NCBI GenBank assembly: GCA_965213905.1 | Contig: OZ243922.1 | Location: forward strand, 1,612,001-1,676,000 | From: SIRX01 sp965213905 | GTDB taxonomy: Bacteria > Actinomycetota > Rubrobacteria > Rubrobacterales > Rubrobacteraceae | Reading direction: 5' to 3' | Length of the DNA: 64,000 nt | In this document: one piece after another, positions 22,886 through 31,040 of the stretch | Layout of the letters: each line of letters starts with the position of its first letter | How positions within the stretch are numbered: position 1 is the stretch's first letter | Program-made: the position numbers and the translations under genes | Notes under the pieces: model-generated | What the model was told of the DNA's origin: nothing | Databases searched by the model: none | The model's input: only the letters and a program-made list of their open reading frames with translations

Positions 22886-24416
22886 ACAACAAACACAACA
22901 GAACACCCTCCGGGACGAAGGGCGTTTGCCCCGCGTTCCCGAGCCAGGGGTAGTGGTAATTTTTGGGGCTTCGGGTGACTTGACGAAGCGGAAGCTGATC
23001 CCAGCCCTCTACGACCTCGCCGCCCAGCGGCGGCTGCCGATGGAGTTCGCCGTTGTCGGGCTCTCCCGCACCGAGATGAGCCACGACGACTTCCGCGAGA
23101 GCCTGCGTGAAGGCTTGGAAGATCAGCGCCCTAACAGCTTCTCCGAAGACGTTTGGGAGACGTTCTCCAAAGGACTTTTCTACCTACCGGGCGACTCCAA
23201 AGAACCCGACACTTACCAGGAGCTCAAGGAGTTCATGAAAGAGTTGGACGAGGAGCGCGATACGCAGGGCAACCGCATCTTCTACCTGTCGTCTTCCCCG
23301 TCGCTCTTCGCGCCTATCGTGGAGCAGCTCGGCAATGCCGGGTTGAACGAGGGTGAGGACGGCGGCTACTCGCGGCTCGTGATCGAGAAGCCCTTCGGTA
23401 GCGACCTGGAGAGCGCCCAAGAATTGAACGAGGACATCCAGGAGCACTTCCGGGAAGAGCAGATCTACCGTATAGACCATTACCTGGGCAAAGAAACGGT
23501 TCAGAACATCTTGGCGCTCCGGTTCTCCAACGGTATCTTCGAGCCGATCTGGAACCAGCACTACGTGGACCACGTCCAGATCACGGTAGCCGAAAACGAC
23601 GGCATCGGGACCCGCGGCTCGTTCTACGAAGAGTCCGGCGCCCTGCGCGACATCATCCAGAACCACGGGATGCAGGTCTTCTGCCTGACGGCCATGGAAT
23701 CCCCCGTAGCCTTCGACGCCGACTCGGTGCGCGAGGAGAAAGTGAAGGTGCTCAAGGCCGTTCGGGAAATCCCGGAGGACGACATCGAACGCTACGCGGT
23801 TCGCGGCCAGTACGAGTCCGGCTGGGTGTGGGGTGAGGAGGTCAACGGCTACCGGGAAGAGGAGGACGTAGACCCGGACTCCGACACCGAGACTTACGTG
23901 GCGCTCAAGCTCTACGTGGACAACTGGCGTTGGGCCGGGGTGCCGTTCTACATCAGGACCGGCAAGCGGATGCCCAAGAAAGCCACCGAGATCGCGGTTC
24001 AGTTCAAGCCGACGCCCCACACGCTATTCTCCCACAGCGACGGCCAGGGGGCCGAACCGAACCTGATGGTTATTCGCATCCAGCCGGAAGAGGGCGTCTC
24101 GCTCAAGATCGGGGCGAAGGTCCCCGGCTCGGGGTTCGAGGTTAGCTCCGTAAACATGGACCTGCTCTACGGCACGGCGTTTATCGAGGAGACGCCGGAG
24201 GCTTACCAGAGGCTCCTGCTCGACGTAATGCTCGGGGACCCGACGCTCTTTATCCGGGCGGACGAGACGGAAGGTTCGTGGAACATCATCGCACCCGTGA
24301 TGCAGGCTTGGGAGGATGACAAACAGAAGGTAGCGATGTACCCGGCGGGGGCCTGGGGGCCGGATGAGGCCGACGAGTTCCTTGAGGAAGACGGCCGGGA
24401 GTGGCGGCGGCCATGA
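22872..24416 (+). CDS. zwf: Glucose-6-phosphate 1-dehydrogenase
   Basis: 514 residues with the dinucleotide motif GASGDLTKRKL (32-42), the IEKPFGSDL segment, the active-site motif RIDHYLGK (200-207; H203 is the catalytic base) and the C-terminal structural region. It oxidises glucose 6-phosphate to 6-phosphogluconolactone, the entry step of the pathway. The ATG at 22872 is inside a repeat and has no Shine-Dalgarno sequence. The first 12 residues (MTETSQQTQQNT) are partly repeat-encoded, and no other in-frame start precedes the conserved fold, so insertion of the upstream unit probably rewrote its 5' end. Its stop overlaps opcA (ATGA). Confidence 0.95.
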   Translation: MTETSQQTQQNTLRDEGRLPRVPEPGVVVIFGASGDLTKRKLIPALYDLAAQRRLPMEFAVVGLSRTEMSHDDFRESLREGLEDQRPNSFSEDVWETFSKGLFYLPGDSKEPDTYQELKEFMKELDEERDTQGNRIFYLSSSPSLFAPIVEQLGNAGLNEGEDGGYSRLVIEKPFGSDLESAQELNEDIQEHFREEQIYRIDHYLGKETVQNILALRFSNGIFEPIWNQHYVDHVQITVAENDGIGTRGSFYEESGALRDIIQNHGMQVFCLTAMESPVAFDADSVREEKVKVLKAVREIPEDDIERYAVRGQYESGWVWGEEVNGYREEEDVDPDSDTETYVALKLYVDNWRWAGVPFYIRTGKRMPKKATEIAVQFKPTPHTLFSHSDGQGAEPNLMVIRIQPEEGVSLKIGAKVPGSGFEVSSVNMDLLYGTAFIEETPEAYQRLLLDVMLGDPTLFIRADETEGSWNIIAPVMQAWEDDKQKVAMYPAGAWGPDEADEFLEEDGREWRRP

Positions 24417-25486
24417 CGGAGGAGACGCGCAGGTCCGAAGGCAGCGGGGCGATGAGCGTCGAGCAGATCGAGCACGAACTCGGCCAACTTCGGATGAACG
24501 AGGACGGGACTTTGGGGCTGCGGGCCAGCGTCCTCAATTTAATCGCGGTGGCCGACGAAGACGACGCCCAGAGCATCACCGAATCCGTCTCCAAACTCGC
24601 CAACCAGTATCCCTCGCGGGCCATAGTCCTCATCTCCGACCCCGACGCCGAGAAGGACCTGGACATCCAACTCTCGGCGTTCTGCGCCCTGCGGGGCGGT
24701 GGCGGCGCCCAGGTCTGCGCCGAACAGATCACGGTCCACGCTTCGGGGCCACCCGCCGAACACCTGGAGAGCTTCGCCGGGCCACTGCTGGTTCCGGATC
24801 TCCCGGTCTTTCTCTGGTATCCGGGGGCGTTCTCTTCGTCGTCGCCGGAGTTCACCGGCGTGGCGCCGCTGGCGGACCGCATCATCCTGGACTCGGCGGC
24901 CTCCGGAGACCCCGATGCCTCCCTCCGGGACCTTGCCGGCCTGCTCGAAGAGCCCGAAATGCCGGCTATTGGCGACATACAATGGGTCGCCCTCTCGCCT
25001 TGGCGCTCGCTCGTCGCCGAGATGTTCAGCGCCGAAGAGCGCGCCCGGGAGTTAGATAAAGTCTCCAGCGTCGAGATCCTGCACACCCCCGACGGCGAGA
25101 GCCGCGCTTTGCTCCTTCTAGGCTGGCTCGCCTCCGCCCTCGGCTGGGAGTTAGAAGATTCAAACACCACCGACGGCGGCCGCGAGGTGGAGTTCTCCGG
25201 CCCCTCCGGCGGCATAACCGTCGAAATGTCCGATAGCTCCTCCGACGCCCGGCTGCGGCGCATCCGGCTGCACGGCGAAGAGTTGAGCTTCCAGGTCTCC
25301 CGCCACCGGGACGAGAACGACGCCAGCGCCACCGTAATGCGGGACGAGGAGATCATCGGCGAGCGCACCGTAAAACTCGGTGAGTTCGACCTGGGCGTAT
25401 TGCTCGGCGAGGAACTCCAGTATCGGGGCCGCGACGCCGCCTACGAAGCCGCCTTGAGGGTGGCGGTGGAGATACTGGACAAATGA
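24413..25486 (+). CDS. opcA: Glucose-6-phosphate dehydrogenase assembly protein OpcA
   Basis: 357 residues from the ATG that overlaps the zwf stop. OpcA-family features are an N-terminal LNLIAVADEDDA / YPSRAIVLISDP region, then FAGPLLVPDLPVFLWYPG and a SPWRSLVAEMF segment, followed by a C-terminal domain. In cyanobacteria and actinobacteria OpcA is needed for assembly or allosteric activation of Zwf, so overlap with zwf makes functional sense. A GTG at 24401 is an alternative start but would lengthen the overlap without adding conserved sequence. It is coupled to pgl by a second ATGA overlap. Confidence 0.9.
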   Translation: MTEETRRSEGSGAMSVEQIEHELGQLRMNEDGTLGLRASVLNLIAVADEDDAQSITESVSKLANQYPSRAIVLISDPDAEKDLDIQLSAFCALRGGGGAQVCAEQITVHASGPPAEHLESFAGPLLVPDLPVFLWYPGAFSSSSPEFTGVAPLADRIILDSAASGDPDASLRDLAGLLEEPEMPAIGDIQWVALSPWRSLVAEMFSAEERARELDKVSSVEILHTPDGESRALLLLGWLASALGWELEDSNTTDGGREVEFSGPSGGITVEMSDSSSDARLRRIRLHGEELSFQVSRHRDENDASATVMRDEEIIGERTVKLGEFDLGVLLGEELQYRGRDAAYEAALRVAVEILDK

Positions 25487-26208
25487 ACCTCAAAGTATAC
25501 GGAGATAAGCAGGGACTAGCCGAAGCCGCCGCCCGCGACTTTATAGAGAAGGCGAACGCGGCGATAGACGAGAAAGGATACTTCGCCGTCGCGCTCGCCG
25601 GCGGCTCGACGCCCGAAGCGACCTATGAGCTGCTCGCCACAAAGGAGTTCGCTGGTGAGGTTGACTGGGGAAACGTCCACGTCTTTTTCGGGGATGAGCG
25701 GAGCGTGTCGCCGGACGACGAGGACTCAAACTATAAAATGGCCGACGACGCTTTACTCTCCCACGTTTCGGTAGGCGGCGTGCACCGGATGAAAGGTGAG
25801 ATGCTTCCGGACGAGGCCGCGATGCAATACGAAGAAGAGTTGCGGGAGTTCTTCGAAACCCCGGGTCGTCCCCCGGAGTTCGACCTGATACAACTAGGAA
25901 TCGGCGACGACGGCCACACCGCGAGCCTCTTCCCAAATACCCCCGCCCTCGGCGTAACCGACCGCTGGGCCGCCCAAAACCCGGTCCCCAAACTGGAGAC
26001 CGTACGCATCACTCTAACCCTGCCCGTACTCAACGCCGCCAAAGCCGTTAGCTTTCTCGTCGCCGGGGAGAGCAAGGCCGAGGCAGTTAAGGAAGTGCTC
26101 GAAGGTGACGCCGACCCACACGATTATCCGTCCAAGTTGGTGCAACCCGCCGGGGAGTTAAACTGGATGGTAGACGAGGAAGCCGCCGGGATGCTGAACC
26201 AGGCATGA
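25483..26208 (+). CDS. pgl: 6-Phosphogluconolactonase
   Basis: 241 residues of the NagB-like fold: ALAGGSTPEATYELLA binds phosphate, VHVFFGDERSVSPDDEDSNYKMA carries the conserved DER, and LIQLGIGDDGHTASLFPNTPAL holds the catalytic GDDGH. It hydrolyses 6-phosphogluconolactone, the product of Zwf, so zwf-opcA-pgl encode consecutive steps plus the assembly factor. The ATG overlaps the opcA stop. It is the last gene of the operon, followed by a terminator-like structure. Confidence 0.95.
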   Translation: MNLKVYGDKQGLAEAAARDFIEKANAAIDEKGYFAVALAGGSTPEATYELLATKEFAGEVDWGNVHVFFGDERSVSPDDEDSNYKMADDALLSHVSVGGVHRMKGEMLPDEAAMQYEEELREFFETPGRPPEFDLIQLGIGDDGHTASLFPNTPALGVTDRWAAQNPVPKLETVRITLTLPVLNAAKAVSFLVAGESKAEAVKEVLEGDADPHDYPSKLVQPAGELNWMVDEEAAGMLNQA

Positions 26209-26213
26209 CGGAA

Positions 26214-26288
26214 GTGGGCCGACGCTAACTTGACGTGAAGGCAGAAGGCGCGTGAAGCGCCGCGAATGCCGGCCCACACAAATTTTTA
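26214..26288 (+). terminator. Composite hairpin terminator after pgl
   Basis: GTGGGCCG (26214-26221) pairs with CGGCCCAC (26270-26277) and encloses a second perfect hairpin GGCGC-GTGAA-GCGCC (26247-26261). ACAAATTTTTA follows. It lies 5 nt after the pgl stop and in front of the 3' end of the convergent epimerase gene. Confidence 0.65.
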
Positions 26289-26328
26289 CGAAAACCAGAA
26301 CACCCTGGATCAATTAATATCCGTCGTG

Positions 26329-27384
26329 CTAAAAAACCTTTTTGAGCAGCCCGATGGCGCCCTGTTTCCACGGCACGCGGTGCGAAACCCCAGACTCCTG
26401 CCGGAACTTCGCCAGGTTGTCTATGTACCACCGAAAGTTCCTGAGCAACGCTTCCTTATTGGAATATTTTGGATCGTACCCTAATTCTTTCTCCGCCTTC
26501 CCGATGGAGACGAAGGAGTCTTTAGAAGCCGTTTCGTAGACCCACTTGTAGAGGGGTGAGACGCCGAGGCGGTCCAGAACTCTCAGGCCCAGGATGGCGG
26601 GCAGCGCCGGGGAGCCGACGACTTTTTTGCCGTGCCCAGCGTAGTCGAGGACGACCTGGTAGTCCTCTTTCATCGTGGTGAACTCGCGGGCGCCGATGTT
26701 GAAGGTATCGTTAACCTGTTCTTCCGGTAGCGATAAAGTCGAGGCGATGGCGTCGCAGAGGTCTTCCACGTCGAGGAGTTGGTAGCGGTTGTTGCCCGAG
26801 CCGATCATCGGGAAGTTGTGCCCCTCGTAGGCCCAGTCGTAGAGCAGCGCAAAGACGCCGAGCCGCTCCGGTCCGACAAAGGATTTGGGACGGATTATCG
26901 GGGTAACAAGGCCTTTGGCCCGGTACTCCAGGCAGATCATCTCGGCCTGGATCTTCGCCTGCCCGTAAGCGCCTACGCCCTCCAGCTTATCCGTTTCGTA
27001 GAGCGGATGATGGTCCGGTATGCCGTAGACGGCGGTGGACGAGACGTGGACAAAGCGCTCTACGTCGTTCTTTAGGGCGGCGTCTAGGATGTTTCGGGTG
27101 CCTTCTACGTCGGTGGTGTAGATGTCTTCGGCGGAGTAGAGGGGGAGGGCGGCTGCGGTGTGGACGACGAAGTCTACGTCCGCCGTTATTTCGTTTAGAA
27201 GCGCTTTGTCCCGGATGTCGCCTTTTATGGTTTCTACGCCATCTTTCTCTGGGTAGTCGAACTCTTCAACGTCGAGGGAGGCGGTGGCGTAGCCGCGGGA
27301 CTGGAGGTTGCGGATCAGGTTAATGCCCAGAAAGCCGGCCCCGCCGGTTACGAGGACTTTCTGTTGGTCCTTTTGCTGGTCCAT
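26329..27384 (-). CDS. NAD-dependent epimerase/dehydratase (extended SDR)
   Basis: 351 residues with the Rossmann motif VTGGAGFLGINLI, DIRD, the AAALP loop, the catalytic Ser-Thr and the Tyr-x3-Lys pair in YGQAKIQAEM. The central part resembles sugar nucleotide epimerases and sterol-dehydrogenase-like SDRs acting on UDP-sugars or isoprenoid-linked substrates. Substrate cannot be named. It is convergent with pgl and transcribed alone. The start ATG follows a GGAGAT-type site. Confidence 0.85.
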   Translation of the reverse strand: MDQQKDQQKVLVTGGAGFLGINLIRNLQSRGYATASLDVEEFDYPEKDGVETIKGDIRDKALLNEITADVDFVVHTAAALPLYSAEDIYTTDVEGTRNILDAALKNDVERFVHVSSTAVYGIPDHHPLYETDKLEGVGAYGQAKIQAEMICLEYRAKGLVTPIIRPKSFVGPERLGVFALLYDWAYEGHNFPMIGSGNNRYQLLDVEDLCDAIASTLSLPEEQVNDTFNIGAREFTTMKEDYQVVLDYAGHGKKVVGSPALPAILGLRVLDRLGVSPLYKWVYETASKDSFVSIGKAEKELGYDPKYSNKEALLRNFRWYIDNLAKFRQESGVSHRVPWKQGAIGLLKKVF

Positions 27385-27486
27385 TAGGTTGTTTATCTCC
27401 TCTTGAATCGAGTTTTGGGAGAGGAGATCGTAGCATAGCCGGGACGCTGCTTGTAAGACTTTGATCCTACGACCAAACTACCACCA

Positions 27487-27513
27487 GAGGACGGTCTGTG
27501 AAAGACTGCCCTC
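27487..27513. terminator. Hairpin after the LPXTG gene
   Basis: GAGGACGGTCT and AGACTGCCCTC pair at 9 of 11 positions around a GTGAA loop, 12 bp past the stop of the minus-strand surface protein. There is no clear T-run on that strand, so the call is weak. Confidence 0.35.
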
Positions 27514-27524
27514 CTTGCTTTGTT

Positions 27525-28259
27525 TTAGCGTCGCCGGAGAAGCCCGGTGAACCGTAGCCCCGCAAACACCAGGCTGGCCGTGACCAACAACCCTATCGCT
27601 CCCAACACCGTAGGGGTGAAACCACCCGTATCCGGTAGCAGGCTGATCCCACCGGGAGAGTTGGAACCGGAGCCGGCCGTACCGTCGTTGCCAGGCTCGG
27701 AAGTGGTGGGCTCTGGTGTGGTGGGCTCTGGTGTGGTGGGCTCTGGTGTGGTGGGCTCTGGTGTGGTGGGCTCCGGGGTAGTCGGGCCTGGTTCGACGGG
27801 TTTTCCCGGGTCTTCGAAAGAGATGCTGGCGGAGAACGACTTATCCTCGTCCATCAGCACCTGTCCGAAGTCCTTTATCACGTCGGGGTACAGGGGAAAT
27901 CCGTCTCTCGTTTCCGTTGTCTGAACTATCTGGACCGGGAGCGCCACCGGGTCTATGCCTTCGGGGACCGGCCTCGGCCCCGGCGGGTACTGGGGTACGT
28001 CCATGCTGCCGGTGTACAGCCCGTCACCGTCGGGATCGGTGAGTTGGGTAGATATACCGCCCTCCGCGGGAACAAAGCCGAAAAAGGTCGTTCCCTCCGG
28101 TGGTGGCCCTTCGACCGCGAGCTCGAAGCCGAGCGTTACCCGGTTTCCATCATCTGAATACTGGTCGAGACTCGCGGTTCCCTGTTGCGCCAGCGCCGGG
28201 GCTGCCTGGAGCGCCAGCGCCGTCGCGAGCGCCGAGATCATAACTACTATCCTCTCCAT
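27525..28259 (-). CDS. Secreted cell-wall protein with LPXTG-like sorting signal
   Basis: 244 residues. A signal peptide (residues 1-24, ending APALA) is followed by a domain of about 125 residues that I do not recognise (TLGFELAVEGPPPEGTTFFGF, with calcium-like DPDGDGLY). A Pro/Thr/Glu-rich stalk of five to six PTTPE repeats and a sortase signal LPDTGG with a hydrophobic helix and RRR tail close the protein. It should be exported and covalently anchored to peptidoglycan by a sortase (none in this window). The stalk repeat DNA is a perfect-to-near-perfect 15-bp tandem array, prone to length change. Confidence 0.8.
   Translation of the reverse strand: MERIVVMISALATALALQAAPALAQQGTASLDQYSDDGNRVTLGFELAVEGPPPEGTTFFGFVPAEGGISTQLTDPDGDGLYTGSMDVPQYPPGPRPVPEGIDPVALPVQIVQTTETRDGFPLYPDVIKDFGQVLMDEDKSFSASISFEDPGKPVEPGPTTPEPTTPEPTTPEPTTPEPTTPEPTTSEPGNDGTAGSGSNSPGGISLLPDTGGFTPTVLGAIGLLVTASLVFAGLRFTGLLRRR
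27706..27786 (-). repeat. 15-bp tandem repeat encoding the PTTPE stalk
   Basis: On the plus strand GTGGTGGGCTCTG(G/C) recurs about five times in tandem, giving the PTTPE stalk on the minus strand. Unit length is a multiple of three, so copy-number changes keep the frame. Confidence 0.85.
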
Positions 28260-28350
28260 CTTTAGCCTCCTTGGGGCTCGACTGACTTACATTGACAGTC
28301 TCTCTGCCGGGGTCCGGCTACGCATCATCCGAATGGAGGGTTTATTGGGT

Positions 28351-28385
28351 CCAAAAGTATGAGCGTGGCCGGACCGGCCACGCTC
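28351..28385 (-). terminator. Intrinsic terminator of the phosphoribosyltransferase gene
   Basis: GAGCGTGGCCGG (28361-28372) pairs perfectly with CCGGCCACGCTC (28374-28385). On the minus strand it is followed by ATACTTTTGG. It starts 10 nt after the stop codon of the gene ending at 28396. Confidence 0.75.
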
Positions 28386-28395
28386 CGGCCATCCT

Positions 28396-29031
28396 CTAGC
28401 TCTTGCGGGCGCTTTCGAGCAGGTTTACGACTTCTTCGTCTGGGATTTGGTGGAAGTCCCGGTACCACAGTCCGATGGCCCAGAAGTCGTCGGGTATTTC
28501 CAGGCACACCAGCTCGTCGGCCTCCTCCGAAAGTCTTTCGACGGTCTCGTTCGCGCATACGGGTGCGGCGAGAACGACGCGGCGGGGTCCCGCGGCCCGG
28601 ACGGCCCGTGTCGCGGCAATCGCCGTCATGCCGGTTGCGATGCCATCGTCCACCAGGATCGCGGTCCGGTCTTTTACCTTGGGCGGCGGGCGCTCTTTGC
28701 GAAAAAGCTGCGTCCGGCGTCGCGCCTCCTCCGACTCTTTGTGTGCGGCCTGCTCGACCCAAGCCTCCGGGATGCCGAGCGACCGGACGACGTGTTCGTT
28801 GACGAGCCGGATACCGCCGGGGGCGACGGCCCCGATAGCCAACTCCGGCTGCCCCGGCGCGCCCAGCTTGCGGGCGAGGATCACGTCCAGCGGGGCGTCC
28901 AGGGCGCGGGAGATCTCCGCCCCAACCGGCACCCCGCCCCGCGGCAACGCCAGAATTATCGGGTCCTCGTCCCGGTAGCGGGATAGCCGTTCGGCCAGCC
29001 GGCGTCCGGCGTCCCTTCGATCCTCGAAAAT
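28396..29031 (-). CDS. Phosphoribosyltransferase-family protein with apparent ATT start
   Basis: The body matches stand-alone phosphoribosyltransferase-domain proteins: ALPRGGVPVGAEIS near 28-41, RKLGAPGQPELAIGAV, and the PRPP loop AILVDDGIATGMTAIAA. The conserved N-terminus of this family reads FEDRRDAGRRLAERL, and here that sequence is present in frame directly after ATT at 29029-29031. A GGGAGG ribosome site stands 5 nt upstream. There is no ATG, GTG or TTG between the upstream stop and a TTG at 28947, which would cut off 28 conserved residues. I therefore choose ATT. Either this is a rare AUU start or an ATG-to-ATT mutation has silenced the gene. Length is about 211 residues, normal for the family. 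Confidence 0.7.
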   Translation of the reverse strand: MFEDRRDAGRRLAERLSRYRDEDPIILALPRGGVPVGAEISRALDAPLDVILARKLGAPGQPELAIGAVAPGGIRLVNEHVVRSLGIPEAWVEQAAHKESEEARRRTQLFRKERPPPKVKDRTAILVDDGIATGMTAIAATRAVRAAGPRRVVLAAPVCANETVERLSEEADELVCLEIPDDFWAIGLWYRDFHQIPDEEVVNLLESARKS

Positions 29032-29274
29032 ATTGCCCTCCCGAAAGATGTAGAACTCCTCGAAATAGCCTGTATATCTGATCGACTCCCCGCTACTCTA
29101 TCCGCAACACCAACGTCTGTCTCCGGGGCGGTGCCGGACGTGACGAGGTGCCGGTATTCGGGCGGGCGCGCCACCGCACTGCCGCGAGACGCAACTTTCT
29201 GCGGGTCGCTCTATAGAATACCGGGTATAGTTCGGGTCCTACCGCATCCTTAAGAGAGGCACAGGAGGTTTCTG

Positions 29275-30084
29275 CTGACGAACACAAACGACAACGCCGG
29301 CGGCGGAAAGTCGCGGCTGCTCCTTCTGGGGATACCCGTGATAGTGGCCCTGGCCGTGGCCGCCGTCATCCTGATAAGTAGCGGAACCGGCCGGCAAGAC
29401 GTTGCGGGAGATCAGAGTTCGCAAGAGCCGGTCACCCAAGAACCGGCGCCTCAGGGCACGAACGACCCGGAAAGCACCGCAGGCGAAGCAACGGCACCGG
29501 AGAATACCGGAGAGCAGGCTTCCGGGACTCCGGACGGGGGTGAGGAAACGGAGCTGAATGGGGAGTTGGGATCCCCGGCGCTGGGAGAACCGGATGCGCC
29601 GGTCGTGCTCGTCGAATATTCCGACTATCAGTGACCGTACTGCGGTCAGTTCACCCGGGAGGTGAAACCGGAGTTGGTCGAAAAGTACGTCGAGGGCGGA
29701 ACGCTCAGGATAGAGTGGCGGGACTTTCCCTATCAGGGTCAGGAGTCGGTGAACGCGGCGCTGGCCGCCCGGGCGGCGCAGGCCCAGGGCAAGTTTTGGG
29801 AGTACCACGACCTGCTCTACGCGGGCCAGTCGGGGGTTTTTAGCGAAGACGTACTCTACAACCTGGCACGCGAGGTCGGGCTCGACATGAACAAGTTCGG
29901 GGACGACTTGAAGAACGCCCGGTACGCGGAGGCCATCAATCAGGACTTCCAAGAGGGCCAGAGGCAGGGAATCACCGGCACGCCGGGCTTTGTCATCAAC
30001 GGACAGGTAGTCGTGGGCCTGCAGTCGCCGGAGACCTTCGGGCGGTTGATCGAAGACGCCAAGCTAGAGGCCGAAGGCGGCTGA
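29275..30084 (+). CDS. DsbA-like thiol oxidoreductase with in-frame TGA at the redox site (possible selenoprotein)
   Basis: The frame has an N-terminal membrane anchor (LLLLGIPVIVALAVAAVILI), a Pro/Glu/Thr-rich linker, and a thioredoxin-fold domain of the DsbA/DSBA_2 type: VVLVEYSDYQ-(TGA)-PYCGQFTREVKPEL through GITGTPGFVINGQVVVG with the cis-Pro. Family members read CPYC at that point. TGA (29632-29634) stands precisely where the first cysteine should be (residue 120), giving U-P-Y-C with C123 kept. The rest is intact to 30084. A hairpin just downstream fits a bacterial SECIS (separate entry). The likely start is CTG at 29275 with AGGAGG 6 nt upstream; GTG 29338 would begin inside the anchor. 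The alternative is a nonsense mutation. The next gene is a CcdA-like electron donor. Confidence 0.65.
29632..29666 (+). promoter_or_regulatory. Candidate bacterial SECIS element
   Basis: After the TGA (29632-29634), TTCACC (29650-29655) pairs perfectly with GGTGAA (29661-29666) around a CGGGA loop. The apical loop begins 21 nt after the TGA and has G in its second position, within the ranges I recall for bacterial SECIS elements. A second perfect stem TGACCG / CGGTCA (29632-29637, 29643-29648) immediately precedes it and could stack. Hairpins are common in GC-rich coding DNA, so this is supportive and not conclusive. Confidence 0.45.
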
Positions 30085-30933
30085 TTGGTCGAGGCCTCTT
30101 ACCTGGTCGCGTTCTTCGGCGGGGTTCTGTCTCTGCTGAGCCCGTGCAGCGCCTTGCTCTTGCCGGCCTTTTTCGCCTACGCTTTCCAGGGCGGCGCGCT
30201 GGTAAAAAGGACCGGCCTTTTCTACCTGGGGCTCGCCACGACGCTGGTACCGCTGGGCATGGGCATCTCGGCCGTCAGCGGGCTCTTCTACGGCTACCGC
30301 GACGTCCTGATCCCGGCGGCGGGGGCCATGATCATCGCCTTCGGCGTCCTGCAGATTCTTGGCCGGGGTTTTGCCTTCGGGCCTCTCACCCGGATGCAGG
30401 GGAAGATACAGGGTGACGGGGCGGGCTCCACCTACGCCCTCGGCGCGGTGTATGGCTTTGCCGGGTTCTGTTCCGGCCCGATCCTCGGCGCGGTGCTGAC
30501 CGTCGCCGCCACCTCCGGGCGGGCGCTCCAGGGGGCCGGGCTCCTCGCCACCTACGCCGCCGGCATGGCGGCCCCCCTGTTCTGTATGGCCCTCCTTTGG
30601 GACCGCTTCGACCTCGGACGCCGCCGCTGGCTCCGGGGCCGGGAGTTCTCCGTAGGACCGGTCCGCCTCCACACGACCAGCCTCTTCTCCGGGGTCATGT
30701 TCGTCTCGATCGGCACGGCATTCATCGTTTATCAAGGGACTTCGGCCCTCGAAGGGTTCTACGACGCGAACGGCGCGACGGACCTGGCCTTCGCCGCCCA
30801 GCAATGGGTGGCAAACCTGACGGGTAGTATCCCGTTCGGGTGGGCGGTCCTCGTGCCGGCGGCCCTGATCCCGGTCCTCCTACTGCTTCGATACCTCCCA
30901 CGAAACAGGAAAAAGAAACCGGCGGGTCGTTGA
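30085..30933 (+). CDS. CcdA/DsbD-type thiol electron-transfer membrane protein
   Basis: 282 residues with about seven membrane helices. One cysteine lies in the first helix (LSLLSPCSALLLPAFF) and one in a later helix (GFAGFCSGPILGAV), the CcdA pattern where this pair carries reducing power across the membrane. TTG start directly follows the stop of the thioredoxin-fold gene, so the two are coupled. Function in this pair: shuttle electrons from cytoplasmic thioredoxin to the extracytoplasmic thiol oxidoreductase, for cytochrome c maturation or repair of oxidised proteins. Compared with plain CcdA it has an added basic loop (DRFDLGRRRWLRGREF) and an extra C-terminal helix. Confidence 0.8.
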   Translation: MVEASYLVAFFGGVLSLLSPCSALLLPAFFAYAFQGGALVKRTGLFYLGLATTLVPLGMGISAVSGLFYGYRDVLIPAAGAMIIAFGVLQILGRGFAFGPLTRMQGKIQGDGAGSTYALGAVYGFAGFCSGPILGAVLTVAATSGRALQGAGLLATYAAGMAAPLFCMALLWDRFDLGRRRWLRGREFSVGPVRLHTTSLFSGVMFVSIGTAFIVYQGTSALEGFYDANGATDLAFAAQQWVANLTGSIPFGWAVLVPAALIPVLLLLRYLPRNRKKKPAGR

Positions 30934-31040
30934 ACTCCGAACGGTTGCCGGTTTCTTGCCGGGCGGGTGGGATGCACTGTAGACTCTCCGGGCATGGGAA
31001 GTCTGGGAATAGAACCGCCGAAAGAGTCTGAAACGGTGGC

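Noticed and set aside
26214..26288. Possible tRNA or structured RNA after pgl
   Set aside because: The nested hairpins lack tRNA loops; position and following Ts fit a terminator better.
27706..27786. CRISPR-like array in the surface protein gene
   Set aside because: The 15-bp units are contiguous without spacers and encode the PTTPE stalk.
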